A stretch of 64,000 bases of DNA from JBOFIQ01 sp051654905 (GCA_051654905.1 JBOFYY010000158.1:124001-188000); one strand, 5' to 3'. Positions 24,735 through 33,860 are shown, numbered from the stretch's first letter. Notes: generated by a model not told the origin, from the letters alone. Numbers and translations are program-made.

Positions 24735-25586
24735 TTACGATGGGCGAATCTGTAAGAAATCTTTTGCTTCTGCTATCGACATCGGCGGACGCTGAGCCAA
24801 CGTAGCCACCTGAGCTGCCCGCTCAACTAACTGGGTATTGCTGGTAACTTTCTGCCCCCGAGCAAAGAACGTATTATCCTCCATGCCGATACGTAGATGT
24901 CCACCCATAGCTACCGTAGCGAACATGATGGGAAGATGTGCTCGACCAATTCCCGAAGCAGCCCAACTAGTTACCTGAACCGGTAACCGCTTCACAGCAT
25001 CTGCCAGCAGTAGCGGATCTCCAGGCATACCGCCAGGAACATTCGTGATGAAATCAATATGGACCCGACCGCCATAAGGGAGGCCATAATCAGAAAATAG
25101 TCGCTCTAATGCGTATAGCTGACCAAAGTCGAAGATCTCAAACTCAGGCACCACTTTTTCTTCTTGAGTGCGTTGGAACAATTCGGTAATGAATGACCAC
25201 GGGTTCATGAATACATCGTCACCAAAGTTCACAGTTCCCATAGAAAGCGAACATGAATCTGGTTGCGCATCCAAAACTTTGATCCGATTCTCGAAAGGAT
25301 CAGTAACCGCACCGCCTGTCGATAGCTGCACGATCAAGTTCGAGTTCTCCCGAACTGCCGCTACCGCCTCTTTCAGTCGCGAAACCTCTAAGGTAGGACG
25401 ATGCTGCGTATCTCGTACATGAACATGGATCATGGCAGCACCGGCTGCTTCACAAGTACGAGAAGTTTCAGCTAATTCTTCTAGCGTAGTCGGCAATGCC
25501 GGAAAGTCTTCTTTAGCAATTTCAGCGCCAGTAGCGCACACGGTCAGCATCGTTGCAGTCATGCGCATCATTGAAACAGACCACAC
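24735..25586 (-). CDS. BKACE family (DUF849) beta-keto acid cleavage enzyme
   Basis: Zinc-dependent TIM-barrel enzyme that cleaves a beta-keto acid with acetyl-CoA, the family of 3-keto-5-aminohexanoate cleavage enzyme. Zinc ligands HVHVR occur near residue 54; TGGAVTD, SLSMGTVNFGDDVFMN and the late MGGHLRIGMEDNTFF match the family. Substrates vary widely, so lysine fermentation cannot be claimed. The true start may be the Met at residue 8, 10 or 13, because no ribosome site is clear and the family usually starts near MLTVCATGAE. It is the last gene of the iron-uptake operon, 22 bases after the siderophore-interacting protein. Confidence 0.82.
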   Translation of the reverse strand: MWSVSMMRMTATMLTVCATGAEIAKEDFPALPTTLEELAETSRTCEAAGAAMIHVHVRDTQHRPTLEVSRLKEAVAAVRENSNLIVQLSTGGAVTDPFENRIKVLDAQPDSCSLSMGTVNFGDDVFMNPWSFITELFQRTQEEKVVPEFEIFDFGQLYALERLFSDYGLPYGGRVHIDFITNVPGGMPGDPLLLADAVKRLPVQVTSWAASGIGRAHLPIMFATVAMGGHLRIGMEDNTFFARGQKVTSNTQLVERAAQVATLAQRPPMSIAEAKDFLQIRPS

Positions 25587-25608
25587 TATCTGCTCTGCAC
25601 CCGGGGTA

Positions 25609-26436
25609 CTACGAAAGTGAAGTGCCGCATTTCCAATAGCCCATAATGCTCATATTTTTTGGAGAAAATCCACTTTCTTTAGCTAATGCTCTCCCTCGAC
25701 GCACCCAACCGCTCTCACCAGCAATCCAGCCATACCAAGCGTCACCAGAACCTTCGTCCCAAAACGGTTCGGCATCCTCATCTTGGGTTTCTTTACAAGG
25801 ATTAGCCGCAATTCCAGTTAACGCACATTCGCCATGTTCTTTGATATGCCACACCACTTGCACTCCGACAGGAGCCAACAGTTTCCGCTTATCAGCTGGG
25901 CAAGGAACTTCAATATGTGCTTCTCCGACGACGTCTGCTGGCAACTCAGCAAGAATATTTACCACCGCAGGTAACGCAGTTTCGTCAGCTATCAGCAGTA
26001 CTTGTTGGGCCTGTTCCCGATGCCAGCCCACACCTATTTCTCGATAACCGGCAACTGTACGATCTGCTGCCACCAGTCCAATCGGACTACCTAATGGCGC
26101 CGAGCGAGCAAAGTCACTTGCTAATCCCGGATGATCAAATACGTCAATATCTACAGTTCCATAACCAGATCCGGGGCTTTGAACCGCCGCCAACGTATAG
26201 GTACGCAGCGGTGGTCGTGCTTCCCCTAGCTGCTGCCAAGTTTCAAACCAATCATCGGATTGAACCAACTTGTTAAGCATTTGATCATCAGCAAGGACTA
26301 GCTTGACTCGCTGATCACTCAAAACATCTGAAACTGTACCTAGATCATCACCTGCTAACGTGATCCTAATGAATGACGGGCTTATCTGTTGACGTGACAG
26401 TAAGCGGCAACAATACAACCGATAAGGGTTAGTCAT
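25609..26436 (-). CDS. Siderophore-interacting protein (ferric-siderophore reductase, FAD)
   Basis: 275-residue member of the ViuB/SIP family. These flavoproteins reduce ferric siderophores in the cytoplasm to release iron. The N-terminal FAD-binding barrel has PPLRTYTLAAV (the RxYT flavin motif). The C-terminal NAD(P)H domain has VLLIADETALPAVVNIL, WYGWIAGESGWVRRGRALA and a terminal GYWKCG in place of the usual GYWRxG. The start at 26436 overlaps the permease stop as ATGA; longer in-frame starts lie inside the permease gene. Its position in the operon matches its role after uptake. Confidence 0.88.
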   Translation of the reverse strand: MTNPYRLYCCRLLSRQQISPSFIRITLAGDDLGTVSDVLSDQRVKLVLADDQMLNKLVQSDDWFETWQQLGEARPPLRTYTLAAVQSPGSGYGTVDIDVFDHPGLASDFARSAPLGSPIGLVAADRTVAGYREIGVGWHREQAQQVLLIADETALPAVVNILAELPADVVGEAHIEVPCPADKRKLLAPVGVQVVWHIKEHGECALTGIAANPCKETQDEDAEPFWDEGSGDAWYGWIAGESGWVRRGRALAKESGFSPKNMSIMGYWKCGTSLS

Positions 26437-28460
26437 GAGTTCCCGCGCATCCGCCATAACAACCAACAGAACCAAGGTAGTCCGATTAAGGAACAAACTA
26501 AACCTACTGGCAACTGCATCGGAGCTAATGTAGTACGCCCAACCGTATCTGCAACCAATACCAGCAGCGCTCCCACCAATGTTGCTAATGGCAACTGTCG
26601 AGAGTGCAGCGACCCGACCATCATTCGTGCCGCATGTGGCGCAACTAATCCCACAAAACTTACAACACCTAATGCGGCTGTCGCCCCAGCTGTCAGCATG
26701 ACCGCGATGGCTAAGGCAGCCATTCGAACTTTAGGGACGCTAACTCCCCAAATCCTAGGCGATACTTCGTCGAGAGCAACCAGGTCTAAATCTCGATGCA
26801 GCGGCAATAGACAGCATGCCGCAATAATTAACACCGCCAACAAAATTGCTGCATTGGACCAGTGAGCCCCATAAGTAGAACCACCCAACCAGGTGATCGC
26901 TCGAGATTGATTCCACGGATCAATCGAAACTACTAATAATGTGACGAGCGCGCCCGTCACAGCTTGCACACCTAATCCGACCAGCACTAATCGGGTAGGT
27001 TGCCAGCCGCTACGAGCCGATAGTCCAAAAACAACACCAGCGGAGATAATGGCACCAACTAATGCTCCCAGCGAGATCAGCCCGCTACCAAGAGCACCCA
27101 GATTAAGTAGCAGCAATGCTCCAACTCCAGCACCACCAGCAACACCTAGCAGGCCAGTATCAGCTAGTGGGTTACGAGTAACAGCTTGGGTTAATGCACC
27201 AGCTAACGCCAAAGCAGCCCCCGCAAGGAGAGCTGTTGCCGCTCGAGCCGCCCGAGCATCAAAAATCCAAGCGATTCGGGAAGAAGAAACTCCTTGTATC
27301 CAATTAACAAGGTCTCCAATCAGCAATAAGCCATCGCCAAGAAGAAGTGCACCAGCGTAAGAAAGCAGCAGCAAAACCGCAACGATGAGTATCAAGAGCT
27401 TAGGATGGTGAGCCGCCCAACCTCGTTTAGAAGCTACTGCTTGTGGGGTATCTTCAGCATTACCGGTACGCATTCCTCGGCTAAGTAGAACTAGGAAAAC
27501 ACCACCTAGCAGTGTTGTCATTACTCCGGTAGGGATTTCGACGGCGTCGCGAGCACCTAGGATCGCACGCAAGATCACATCTGATCCTATGATCAGAAGC
27601 GCTCCAAATAAAGCAGCTAGCGGCAGCAGCCAGCAGTGTCGTCGTAATGCTGGAACACGGCTCGCTACGATGCGAGCTAGCGCTGGGGCGCATAAACCTA
27701 CGAAGCCGATCGGACCACATAGCGTTACTGCCGCAGCAGCAAGAAATACTGAAATAAGTACGATGATAAGCCGGGAACGAGCTACATCTAGACCAAGGCT
27801 ACGGGCGGCATCGTCGCCAAACTGTAGCAGGTCAAGCCAGCGACTACAGGCGATAAGAGCAACTGCAGCAATCAAGGTGGGAATGGCAAGTTGTGTTACT
27901 GCTTTGAATCCTGGCTGAGATAGTGAACCAGCTCCCCAGGCGAAAAGTCCTTGAGTTTCTTGGCTCTTGATAAGCACCAGCGCCGAGGCAATAGATGATC
28001 CTGCAAGTGCCAGTACTGAGCCACCCAGAATTAGTCGTACGGTAGAAGCTCCTCGACCAGCTAAAGCTAGTACTCCCAAGGCTGCCGCTACACCACCTAT
28101 GAAAGCGATTCCTGCCCCACCTACAGCTCCAGCATGAATACCGAAAGCTGCTACAACAGTGAGTGCGATATTGGCTCCAGCATTCACTGCTAAGGTGTCT
28201 GGGGAAGCTAATGGGTTTCGCGATATTCCTTGCATTGCTGCACCAGCTAATCCCAGTGCTATTCCAACAAGGATTCCGGCAGCAAGTCGCGGGGCTCGGG
28301 AGGCAATCAACACTTCCCAAGTCAGATGGTTGGAAGTTCCTTGATTAAGATGAGCAACCGAAAGTAAGGCTAATGAAATTAGCATTACCCCAAGTACAGT
28401 TAGCGGCCCGACGACATTCTTGCCATCGAGCCGCTGCTGTGTTGTTGTGGTTGTGCTCAC
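26433..28460 (-). CDS. Fused two-repeat FecCD-type siderophore ABC permease
   Basis: 675 residues made of two homologous permease halves (about 1-335 and 345-675), each of the BtuC/FecCD kind with around nine to ten membrane helices, like FhuB. Both halves carry the repeat features LTWEVLIASRAPRLAAGILVG / RIAWIFDARAARAATALLAG, GAAMQGISRNPLA / GALTQAVTRNPLA, and GLCAPALARI / GLVAPHAARM, the cytoplasmic coupling helices. A single gene thus supplies the whole membrane channel. GTG at 28460 overlaps the binding-protein stop as GTGA. The middle of the operon. Confidence 0.93.
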   Translation of the reverse strand: MSTTTTTQQRLDGKNVVGPLTVLGVMLISLALLSVAHLNQGTSNHLTWEVLIASRAPRLAAGILVGIALGLAGAAMQGISRNPLASPDTLAVNAGANIALTVVAAFGIHAGAVGGAGIAFIGGVAAALGVLALAGRGASTVRLILGGSVLALAGSSIASALVLIKSQETQGLFAWGAGSLSQPGFKAVTQLAIPTLIAAVALIACSRWLDLLQFGDDAARSLGLDVARSRLIIVLISVFLAAAAVTLCGPIGFVGLCAPALARIVASRVPALRRHCWLLPLAALFGALLIIGSDVILRAILGARDAVEIPTGVMTTLLGGVFLVLLSRGMRTGNAEDTPQAVASKRGWAAHHPKLLILIVAVLLLLSYAGALLLGDGLLLIGDLVNWIQGVSSSRIAWIFDARAARAATALLAGAALALAGALTQAVTRNPLADTGLLGVAGGAGVGALLLLNLGALGSGLISLGALVGAIISAGVVFGLSARSGWQPTRLVLVGLGVQAVTGALVTLLVVSIDPWNQSRAITWLGGSTYGAHWSNAAILLAVLIIAACCLLPLHRDLDLVALDEVSPRIWGVSVPKVRMAALAIAVMLTAGATAALGVVSFVGLVAPHAARMMVGSLHSRQLPLATLVGALLVLVADTVGRTTLAPMQLPVGLVCSLIGLPWFCWLLWRMRGNS

Positions 28461-29431
28461 GCGAAGGAAGCAGTGAGGGCTTCCACCCACTGGGTAAGAG
28501 CGGCTGGTCCACCGTATAACCAGATACCATCAGGCATACGCTTGACGTGTCCACCAGTAACCATGGGAAGAGCTTTCCAGGCTGGATTTTCAGCCAAAGT
28601 AGTAGTAACTGGGTCTGCTGTTGCAGTAGCTGTGAAGTAGAGCATGTGCGTATCAGCTGGAAGTGTGGTCATCCCTTCGACGTCAAGGGAACCGATACCC
28701 CAAGCGTCATCACCTTTTTCTTTCCAAGCATTTGCTAAGCCGATTTCTTTAGCGACAGCGCCCGGAAGCGAGCGATCTGAATGCATCCGGAAATCGATAG
28801 CATTTCCCGTAGCGTTGACGTAGGTCAGCGCGACTGGGCCAGTCTGCTTATTTGCCAACGTAGTGCGGGCAGTTTCTAGCGTCTTATCGAAGGCTTCCAG
28901 AGTGTCGAAAGCCTGCTTTTCTTTGCCTATAAGAGAAGCAGTTGCGCTGAAGTTTTCTCGCATCTGATCGAGCGGACGATTCGCATCTGCACCCTTGAAT
29001 AGCACTACCGGAGCAATCTTTTCCATCTGCTCTAAAGCTGCTGCTGGAACCGAGTTTTCCACACCAATAATAAGATCTGGGGAAGCTTTTGCTACTGATT
29101 CCAAGCTTGGCTCGGTACGCATACCGACATCAACTGGATCTCCGCTAATTTTGACCGAGGTGTCCCATGTCGCAAATCCCTTAGGATCAGCAACACCTAC
29201 TGGCTGTAAACCCAGCGCAATGACATCTTCAGTATTTCCCCATTCCAGGGTAACAACGCGCGTAGCTGGAAGATCCAGGGTCACGGTTTTCCCGCGGGAG
29301 TCTTTCACGCTGATTGGCTTGGCAGCTGCAGTGAAGTCTGCAGTTTTTGCCGGCTCACTCGATCCACAAGCAGCAAACATTACTGAGGCAGCGCTGGCTA
29401 CAGCAGCCACCATCATGGTGCGGCGATTCAT
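28457..29431 (-). CDS. Iron-siderophore ABC transporter substrate-binding lipoprotein
   Basis: 324 residues with a lipoprotein signal: MNRRTMMVAAVASAASVMF followed by the lipobox AAC at about residue 21. The mature part is a FepB/FhuD-type binding protein: TRVVTLEWGNTEDVIALGLQPVG, KASPDLIIGVE, and a long backbone helix near residues 150-180. The ATG at 29431 has GGAAAGG upstream. It binds a ferric chelate outside the membrane and delivers it to the fused permease. Whether the ligand is a siderophore or haem cannot be read; the siderophore-interacting protein in the operon favours the former. Confidence 0.9.
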   Translation of the reverse strand: MNRRTMMVAAVASAASVMFAACGSSEPAKTADFTAAAKPISVKDSRGKTVTLDLPATRVVTLEWGNTEDVIALGLQPVGVADPKGFATWDTSVKISGDPVDVGMRTEPSLESVAKASPDLIIGVENSVPAAALEQMEKIAPVVLFKGADANRPLDQMRENFSATASLIGKEKQAFDTLEAFDKTLETARTTLANKQTGPVALTYVNATGNAIDFRMHSDRSLPGAVAKEIGLANAWKEKGDDAWGIGSLDVEGMTTLPADTHMLYFTATATADPVTTTLAENPAWKALPMVTGGHVKRMPDGIWLYGGPAALTQWVEALTASFA

Positions 29432-29449
29432 AGTTTCCTTTCCAGGGGT

Positions 29450-30268
29450 TTATGCGTTGGTTAAAATCCGACGCCGGGCAATTGCGCTTAAAGCGCTCAC
29501 TCTCAATTGTCCGTTGTTGTCATGGTGAACATCAATGGCAACTTGATATGCCTGAGTGAGGTTTTTTGTGGTCAGTACTTGCTCTGGAGTTCCAGCAGCC
29601 ATAACTTGACCTTTTTCCAAAAGAACAATCTCATCTGCAACTGCTGCGGCTTGTTCTAGATCGTGGAGAACAACTCCAACCGCAACGTCTTCTTTATCGG
29701 CAAGTTCTCTGATGAGCGCAAGTAATTCTACTTGGTATCGCACATCTAAATGGTTAGTTGGCTCGTCAAGCAGCAGAATGCCGGTACGTTGTGCCAAACA
29801 GGCAGCTAACCAGACCCGCTGCACTTGTCCGCCAGAAAGTTCATCTAATGATGCTGTTGCAAGATCATTTAATCCGGTTAGTGACAAAGCTCTAGCGATA
29901 GCTTCAGGCCCTTCATCATCTCGTCCTAGCACTCGACTACGGTGAGGATGCCGTCCAAAAGCAACCGCCTCAGCTACCGTAACTCCAGCTGGGGTGGGAC
30001 GTTTCTGAGCAAACATAGCTAGCTTAGTAGCTAGTTCGCGACCGCTCATCCCTGAAGTGTCTATTCCGGCTAACAGAACTTCTCCTGCGGCAAGTGGATG
30101 TAATTTAGCCAACCCTCGCAAACAGGTTGATTTTCCTGATCCGTTTGGTCCAACCAAGGCGGTGACACAGCCCGGACGGAAAGCCAGTGATACGCCTTTT
30201 ACGACGGGGGCAGCCCCGTAGGAAAGCGCTAAATTGGATCCAGCAAGGGCACTTGGAACATCAGACAC
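29450..30268 (-). CDS. Iron-siderophore ABC transporter ATP-binding protein
   Basis: 272-residue FecE/FepC-type ATPase. Walker A GPNGSGKST (residues 38-46), the Q-loop in KLAMFAQKRPTPAGVTV, the signature LSGGQVQRVWLA, Walker B ILLLDEPTNHLDV and the H-loop VGVVLHDLEQAAAV are all intact. The start is GTG at 30268 without a strong ribosome site; an ATG at 30261 is out of frame. It is the first gene of the operon ATPase, binding protein, permease, SIP, BKACE. A DtxR-type box lies 11 bases upstream of its start codon, so the whole operon is probably iron-repressed. Confidence 0.93.
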   Translation of the reverse strand: MSDVPSALAGSNLALSYGAAPVVKGVSLAFRPGCVTALVGPNGSGKSTCLRGLAKLHPLAAGEVLLAGIDTSGMSGRELATKLAMFAQKRPTPAGVTVAEAVAFGRHPHRSRVLGRDDEGPEAIARALSLTGLNDLATASLDELSGGQVQRVWLAACLAQRTGILLLDEPTNHLDVRYQVELLALIRELADKEDVAVGVVLHDLEQAAAVADEIVLLEKGQVMAAGTPEQVLTTKNLTQAYQVAIDVHHDNNGQLRVSALSAIARRRILTNA

Positions 30269-30278
30269 AAGCTAAAGC

Positions 30279-30297
30279 TTAGGCATGCCTAACCTTA
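30279..30297. promoter_or_regulatory. DtxR/IdeR-type iron box
   Basis: TTAGGCATGCCTAACCTTA; read on the minus strand it agrees at 15 of 19 positions with the classical DtxR consensus TTAGGTTAGGCTAACCTAA. Its core TTAGGCATGCCTAA is a perfect palindrome. It lies between the divergent iron-uptake operon (11 bases from its GTG) and dtd (57 bases), which fits iron-dependent repression of uptake. Confidence 0.75.
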
Positions 30298-30353
30298 TTT
30301 GGCAATATTTTTGTGAGGTATTTCATATAACTGCCATCGGCTACGCTCATACC

Positions 30354-30794
30354 GTGCGAATTGTTTTACAACGTGCTCAAACAGCCCGTGTCAGCGTTAA
30401 TGGCGAAGTGGTAGGAGAATTACCTCGCCCCGGACTACTCGCCCTGGTAGGAGTAACTCCCAGCGACACTGCCGCTCAAGCAGCTAAACTCGCCCGTCGT
30501 ATCTGGGATCTTCGGATCCTTCCCGACGAGGCCAGCGCCAGCGACATCAATGCCCCGATATTAGTTGTTAGCCAATTCACGCTCTACGCCGACGCTAAGA
30601 AAGGACGACGCCCGTCTTGGCATCGTGCATCACCTCGCGAATATGCCGAACCCCTTGTCGATGAATTAGTTTCCCAACTTCGTTTACTAGGGGCAGAAGT
30701 TCAGACCGGAAGTTTTGGAGCCGATATGAACGTCGAACTAGTAAACAACGGCCCGGTTACTTTAATTTTGGATGCCGATCCCCCAACAATTTAG
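30354..30794 (+). CDS. dtd: D-aminoacyl-tRNA deacylase
   Basis: Removes D-amino acids (and glycine mischarged on tRNA-Ala) from tRNA. It has the family catalytic segment SQFTLYADAKKGRRPSW near residues 75-91 and the C-terminal GP motif NNGPVTLILD. I start at GTG 30354, giving VRIVLQRAQTARVSV and 146 residues, the usual size; an in-frame start 69 bases upstream would run through the promoter region. The ribosome site is weak, so the leader may be very short. Divergent from the iron operon; no functional link is implied. Confidence 0.93.
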   Translation: MRIVLQRAQTARVSVNGEVVGELPRPGLLALVGVTPSDTAAQAAKLARRIWDLRILPDEASASDINAPILVVSQFTLYADAKKGRRPSWHRASPREYAEPLVDELVSQLRLLGAEVQTGSFGADMNVELVNNGPVTLILDADPPTI

Positions 30795-30807
30795 ACTCGG
30801 CTACTAA

Positions 30808-30853
30808 AAAAAGAAGGCTCGCCCTGCTTAACGCAGAACGAGCCTTCTTAGCT
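30808..30853. terminator. Bidirectional terminator between dtd and glutamate dehydrogenase
   Basis: Outer arms AAGAAGGCTCG and CGAGCCTTCTT with an inner CTGC/GCAG pair; an A-run precedes and a T-containing stretch follows, so it works for both convergent genes. Confidence 0.85.
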
Positions 30854-30868
30854 TTTATGAGCTAGCTA

Positions 30869-33727
30869 TTAGCCAAGTTTGGCGAGCATAGCTTTTTCGA
30901 TAACGCCAGCCTGAGCAACGCGCTCCTTCGGCTGAGCATCGACATCAAAGCCTAGTTCCTTCTTAGCTGCGAAGAAGGCTCGCAAGATCTCGTCGAGATT
31001 CTTACCGGTAGCCTTGGTCAGACGCTGGAAGGCGGTGATGCCCATGGTGTCAACAAACTCATTAACGAGCTCAGTTGCCACGATCTCACGACGGAGACGA
31101 TGGTTTAACATGGCATCAGCAAACTTCTGACGCAGTAGCGTCGGGAAGTAGTTGACTAGACGTTCGGTGAAAGCCTCATCATCAAGGATCGAGCACTCAA
31201 GGATGGCATCCTCGAAGTAGATCTTCGTCCATGAAAGCAGGTTGCAGAACTCGGGGTTGGTAAGACCTTCACCCTTAGCAATGCGGTCAGCCATCTGAGC
31301 AGAAGATGGCATGAACTGGACCGGACGATCCATGTAGCCACGCTCTTCTAGGAAGACCATCCATGCTTCATGTTCGGCAGCAAGTTCAGCAGCCTTAACA
31401 TTCTCATTCTGGAGAGCCTTATTCTGCATGACGTTATGAGCCAGAACTAGCTGTGCTACCTCATCGGTCATCTGCGGCAGAATCTGGTTGCGCTGTTCCA
31501 TGGTGCAACGTCCAGCTTCAATTTCCTGAGCGAACAGGATCTTGATGTTGACCTCATGGTCAGAGGTATCTACACCAGCAGAGTTATCGATGAAGTCCGT
31601 GTTGATCTTGATGCCATGTTTGGCAGCCTCAACGCGACCTAGCTGGGTGCAACCAAGGTTGCCGCCCTCACCGAAAATCTTGCAACGAAGTTCTTTGCCA
31701 TTGACGCGAGTAGCGTCGTTAGCCTTATCCGAAGCCTGAGCATGGGTTTCTTCAGTGGCCTTGAGGTAAGTACCGATACCACCGTTGTAAACCAGCTCAA
31801 CTGGAGCGAGCAGAATGGCGTGAATAAGCTCAGTTGGTGACATCGACTCGATTGCCGGGTCAATCCCCAAAGCCTGCTTTGCTTCAGCCGACAACGGAAT
31901 CGACTTCATGGAACGCTCGAAAACGCCACCACCCTTGCTGATCAGATCCTTGTTGTACTGATCCCAGCCAAGACGATCGTCGAACATCCGCTTGCGCTCT
32001 GCGAAGGACTTAGCAGTATCTGGGGTTGGATCGATGAAGATATGCATGTGGTTGAACACAGCAATCCAGCGACCATGCTCAGATAGCAGCGCACCGTTAC
32101 CGAAAACGTCGCCAGCCATATCGCCAACACCAACAACGGTGAAGTCTTCGCTCTGGCAATCCTTGCCCAGCTCTGCGAAGTGACGCTTTACCGACTCCCA
32201 TGCGCCACGAGCAGTAATGCCCATGCCCTTATGGTCGTAGCCGATGGAGCCACCCGAAGCGAAGGCGTCGCCTAGCCAATGTCCACGATCTAGCGAAATG
32301 CCGTTAGCAATGTCGGAGAAAGTTGCAGTTCCCTTATCGGCAGCCACAACTAGGTATGGGTCGTCGCCATCCCAGTTGATGACGTTGGGCTGATGCGTAA
32401 CCTCACCCTTGACGATGTTGTCGGTCATCGACAGCAACGTGTTGATGAAGATCTTGTAGGAGGCAATGCCTTCGGCCTGCCAGCCAGCGCGGTCGATAGC
32501 CGGGTTCGGGAGCTGCTTGGGGAAGAAACCACCCTTAGCACCAACCGGGACAATAACCGTGTTCTTCACCATCTGAGCCTTGACCAAGCCAAGAATTTCG
32601 GTACGGAAGTCATCGCGGCGATCCGACCAACGTAGACCGCCACGAGCAACCATGCCGTAGCGCAGGTGGACGCCCTCGACGCGTGGCGAGTAAACCACGA
32701 TCTCGAACATGGGGCGCGGTTCAGGTAGGTAGCCGATCTCACGCGGGAGGATCTTGATACCTAGCGCCTCATTGCCATCCTGGAAGTAGTTGGTGCGGAT
32801 AGCAGCCTTGAGGAAGGTCACGTAGTGGCTAATGATCTGATCATCATCGAGTGACTGTACCGTCTCAAGTTCTTTAGCAATTGCTTCAAAAGCAGCATCT
32901 ACAGTGCCCTTGCGATCAGCAATAGCTGGGCCGGCCGGGTCGAACTTCTGCTCGAAAACAGTGACGAGCATCCGAGCGATCTTCTGGTTAGCTACCAGAG
33001 CTTTAGCGATGGTCTCCTGCGAGTAGACCACGCCAGCCTGCTGCAACCAACGTGAGATAGCGCGCAGCAAACCGATCTGCTTGACATCTAGACCAGCGCC
33101 AACTAAAGCGTTAAGTCCATCGGACTCTAAAGCGCCAGTGTAAGAAGCCTGGAAGACCTGCTCGAAGCGAGTACGGTCAGCTTCGGTCCATGATTCGGCA
33201 CCAGCAACCTTAAGACCAAGGTCGTAAACTAGCGGTTTGTGCTCGCCTAGCGTGATTTCGTAGGCGCGCTCGTCAGCAACCTCAACACCCATATTGGTTA
33301 GGTGTGGCATAACCTTAGTTAGCGTTACTGGATCCTTGGCCGAGAACATCTTGAAGCGCAAGTTAGCTGGCTCAGCTTCGTCGGCAGCATAAAGATCAAA
33401 CGCAAGCGGGTTATCGTAGTCAATTGTGGTAACACCAGCAAGATCTACAGTGCCCTGCCCTACGGGGAGGCGCTTAGCGATCTCGAAATGGCTCTTCACT
33501 AGACCTAGGAGTTCATCGACGCTACGGCGCTGAATATCAGCAGGAGCAACATTCTTGAAATAGGTGTGAAGAAGTTCTTCAACGCGCTTGGTATCAGTGG
33601 CATCAGCAGTCAGCGCAACGCAGGCCTTCGCGACCTCAGCGAGCTTCGACGACACATCTTCCGGGTGGATAGTGGTCACGATTCTTTCCGATCCTGGTTT
33701 CCTTGGCATGGCCGCCTTTGCGACCAC
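30869..33727 (-). CDS. Large-type NAD-specific glutamate dehydrogenase, short form
   Basis: Oxidative deamination of glutamate to 2-oxoglutarate and ammonia. The catalytic half is clear: MVARGGLRWSDRRDDFRTEI, then MVKNTVIVPVGAKGGF with the catalytic lysine, GEGGNLGCTQLGR and INTDFIDNSAGVDTSDHEVN. Length is 952 residues, against about 1,600 for the common actinobacterial form. About 75 N-terminal residues of that form seem to be followed directly by a segment from its middle (NPLAFDLYAADE), as if the ACT-like regulatory section were missing. GTG 33727 has AAGGAG close by; ATG 33709 and GTG 33679 are alternative starts. Single gene. Confidence 0.88.
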   Translation of the reverse strand: MVAKAAMPRKPGSERIVTTIHPEDVSSKLAEVAKACVALTADATDTKRVEELLHTYFKNVAPADIQRRSVDELLGLVKSHFEIAKRLPVGQGTVDLAGVTTIDYDNPLAFDLYAADEAEPANLRFKMFSAKDPVTLTKVMPHLTNMGVEVADERAYEITLGEHKPLVYDLGLKVAGAESWTEADRTRFEQVFQASYTGALESDGLNALVGAGLDVKQIGLLRAISRWLQQAGVVYSQETIAKALVANQKIARMLVTVFEQKFDPAGPAIADRKGTVDAAFEAIAKELETVQSLDDDQIISHYVTFLKAAIRTNYFQDGNEALGIKILPREIGYLPEPRPMFEIVVYSPRVEGVHLRYGMVARGGLRWSDRRDDFRTEILGLVKAQMVKNTVIVPVGAKGGFFPKQLPNPAIDRAGWQAEGIASYKIFINTLLSMTDNIVKGEVTHQPNVINWDGDDPYLVVAADKGTATFSDIANGISLDRGHWLGDAFASGGSIGYDHKGMGITARGAWESVKRHFAELGKDCQSEDFTVVGVGDMAGDVFGNGALLSEHGRWIAVFNHMHIFIDPTPDTAKSFAERKRMFDDRLGWDQYNKDLISKGGGVFERSMKSIPLSAEAKQALGIDPAIESMSPTELIHAILLAPVELVYNGGIGTYLKATEETHAQASDKANDATRVNGKELRCKIFGEGGNLGCTQLGRVEAAKHGIKINTDFIDNSAGVDTSDHEVNIKILFAQEIEAGRCTMEQRNQILPQMTDEVAQLVLAHNVMQNKALQNENVKAAELAAEHEAWMVFLEERGYMDRPVQFMPSSAQMADRIAKGEGLTNPEFCNLLSWTKIYFEDAILECSILDDEAFTERLVNYFPTLLRQKFADAMLNHRLRREIVATELVNEFVDTMGITAFQRLTKATGKNLDEILRAFFAAKKELGFDVDAQPKERVAQAGVIEKAMLAKLG

Positions 33728-33759
33728 TGCACTCCTTCGTGCTTACAAGATAACCGTAT

Positions 33760-33798
33760 GACCCCGACCTTCCCGACATCAAACCGGGGTCGGTTTTT
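33760..33798. promoter_or_regulatory. Hairpin with T-run between gdh and glnR
   Basis: GACCCCG pairs with CGGGGTC, followed on the plus strand by GGTTTTT, which looks like a plus-strand terminator although no gene precedes it there. On the minus strand the same bases fall in the gdh leader, where two exclusive stems (GACCCCG/CGGGGTC or CCGACC/GGTCGG) can form. A possible TTGATA element for gdh lies beyond it. Function open: leader structure, or the end of a short unannotated RNA. Confidence 0.4.
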
Positions 33799-33860
33799 AT
33801 GATCTATCACCACATATCAACATTTTTGCCCTACGATCATAGATAATCGAAAGGGCATGC

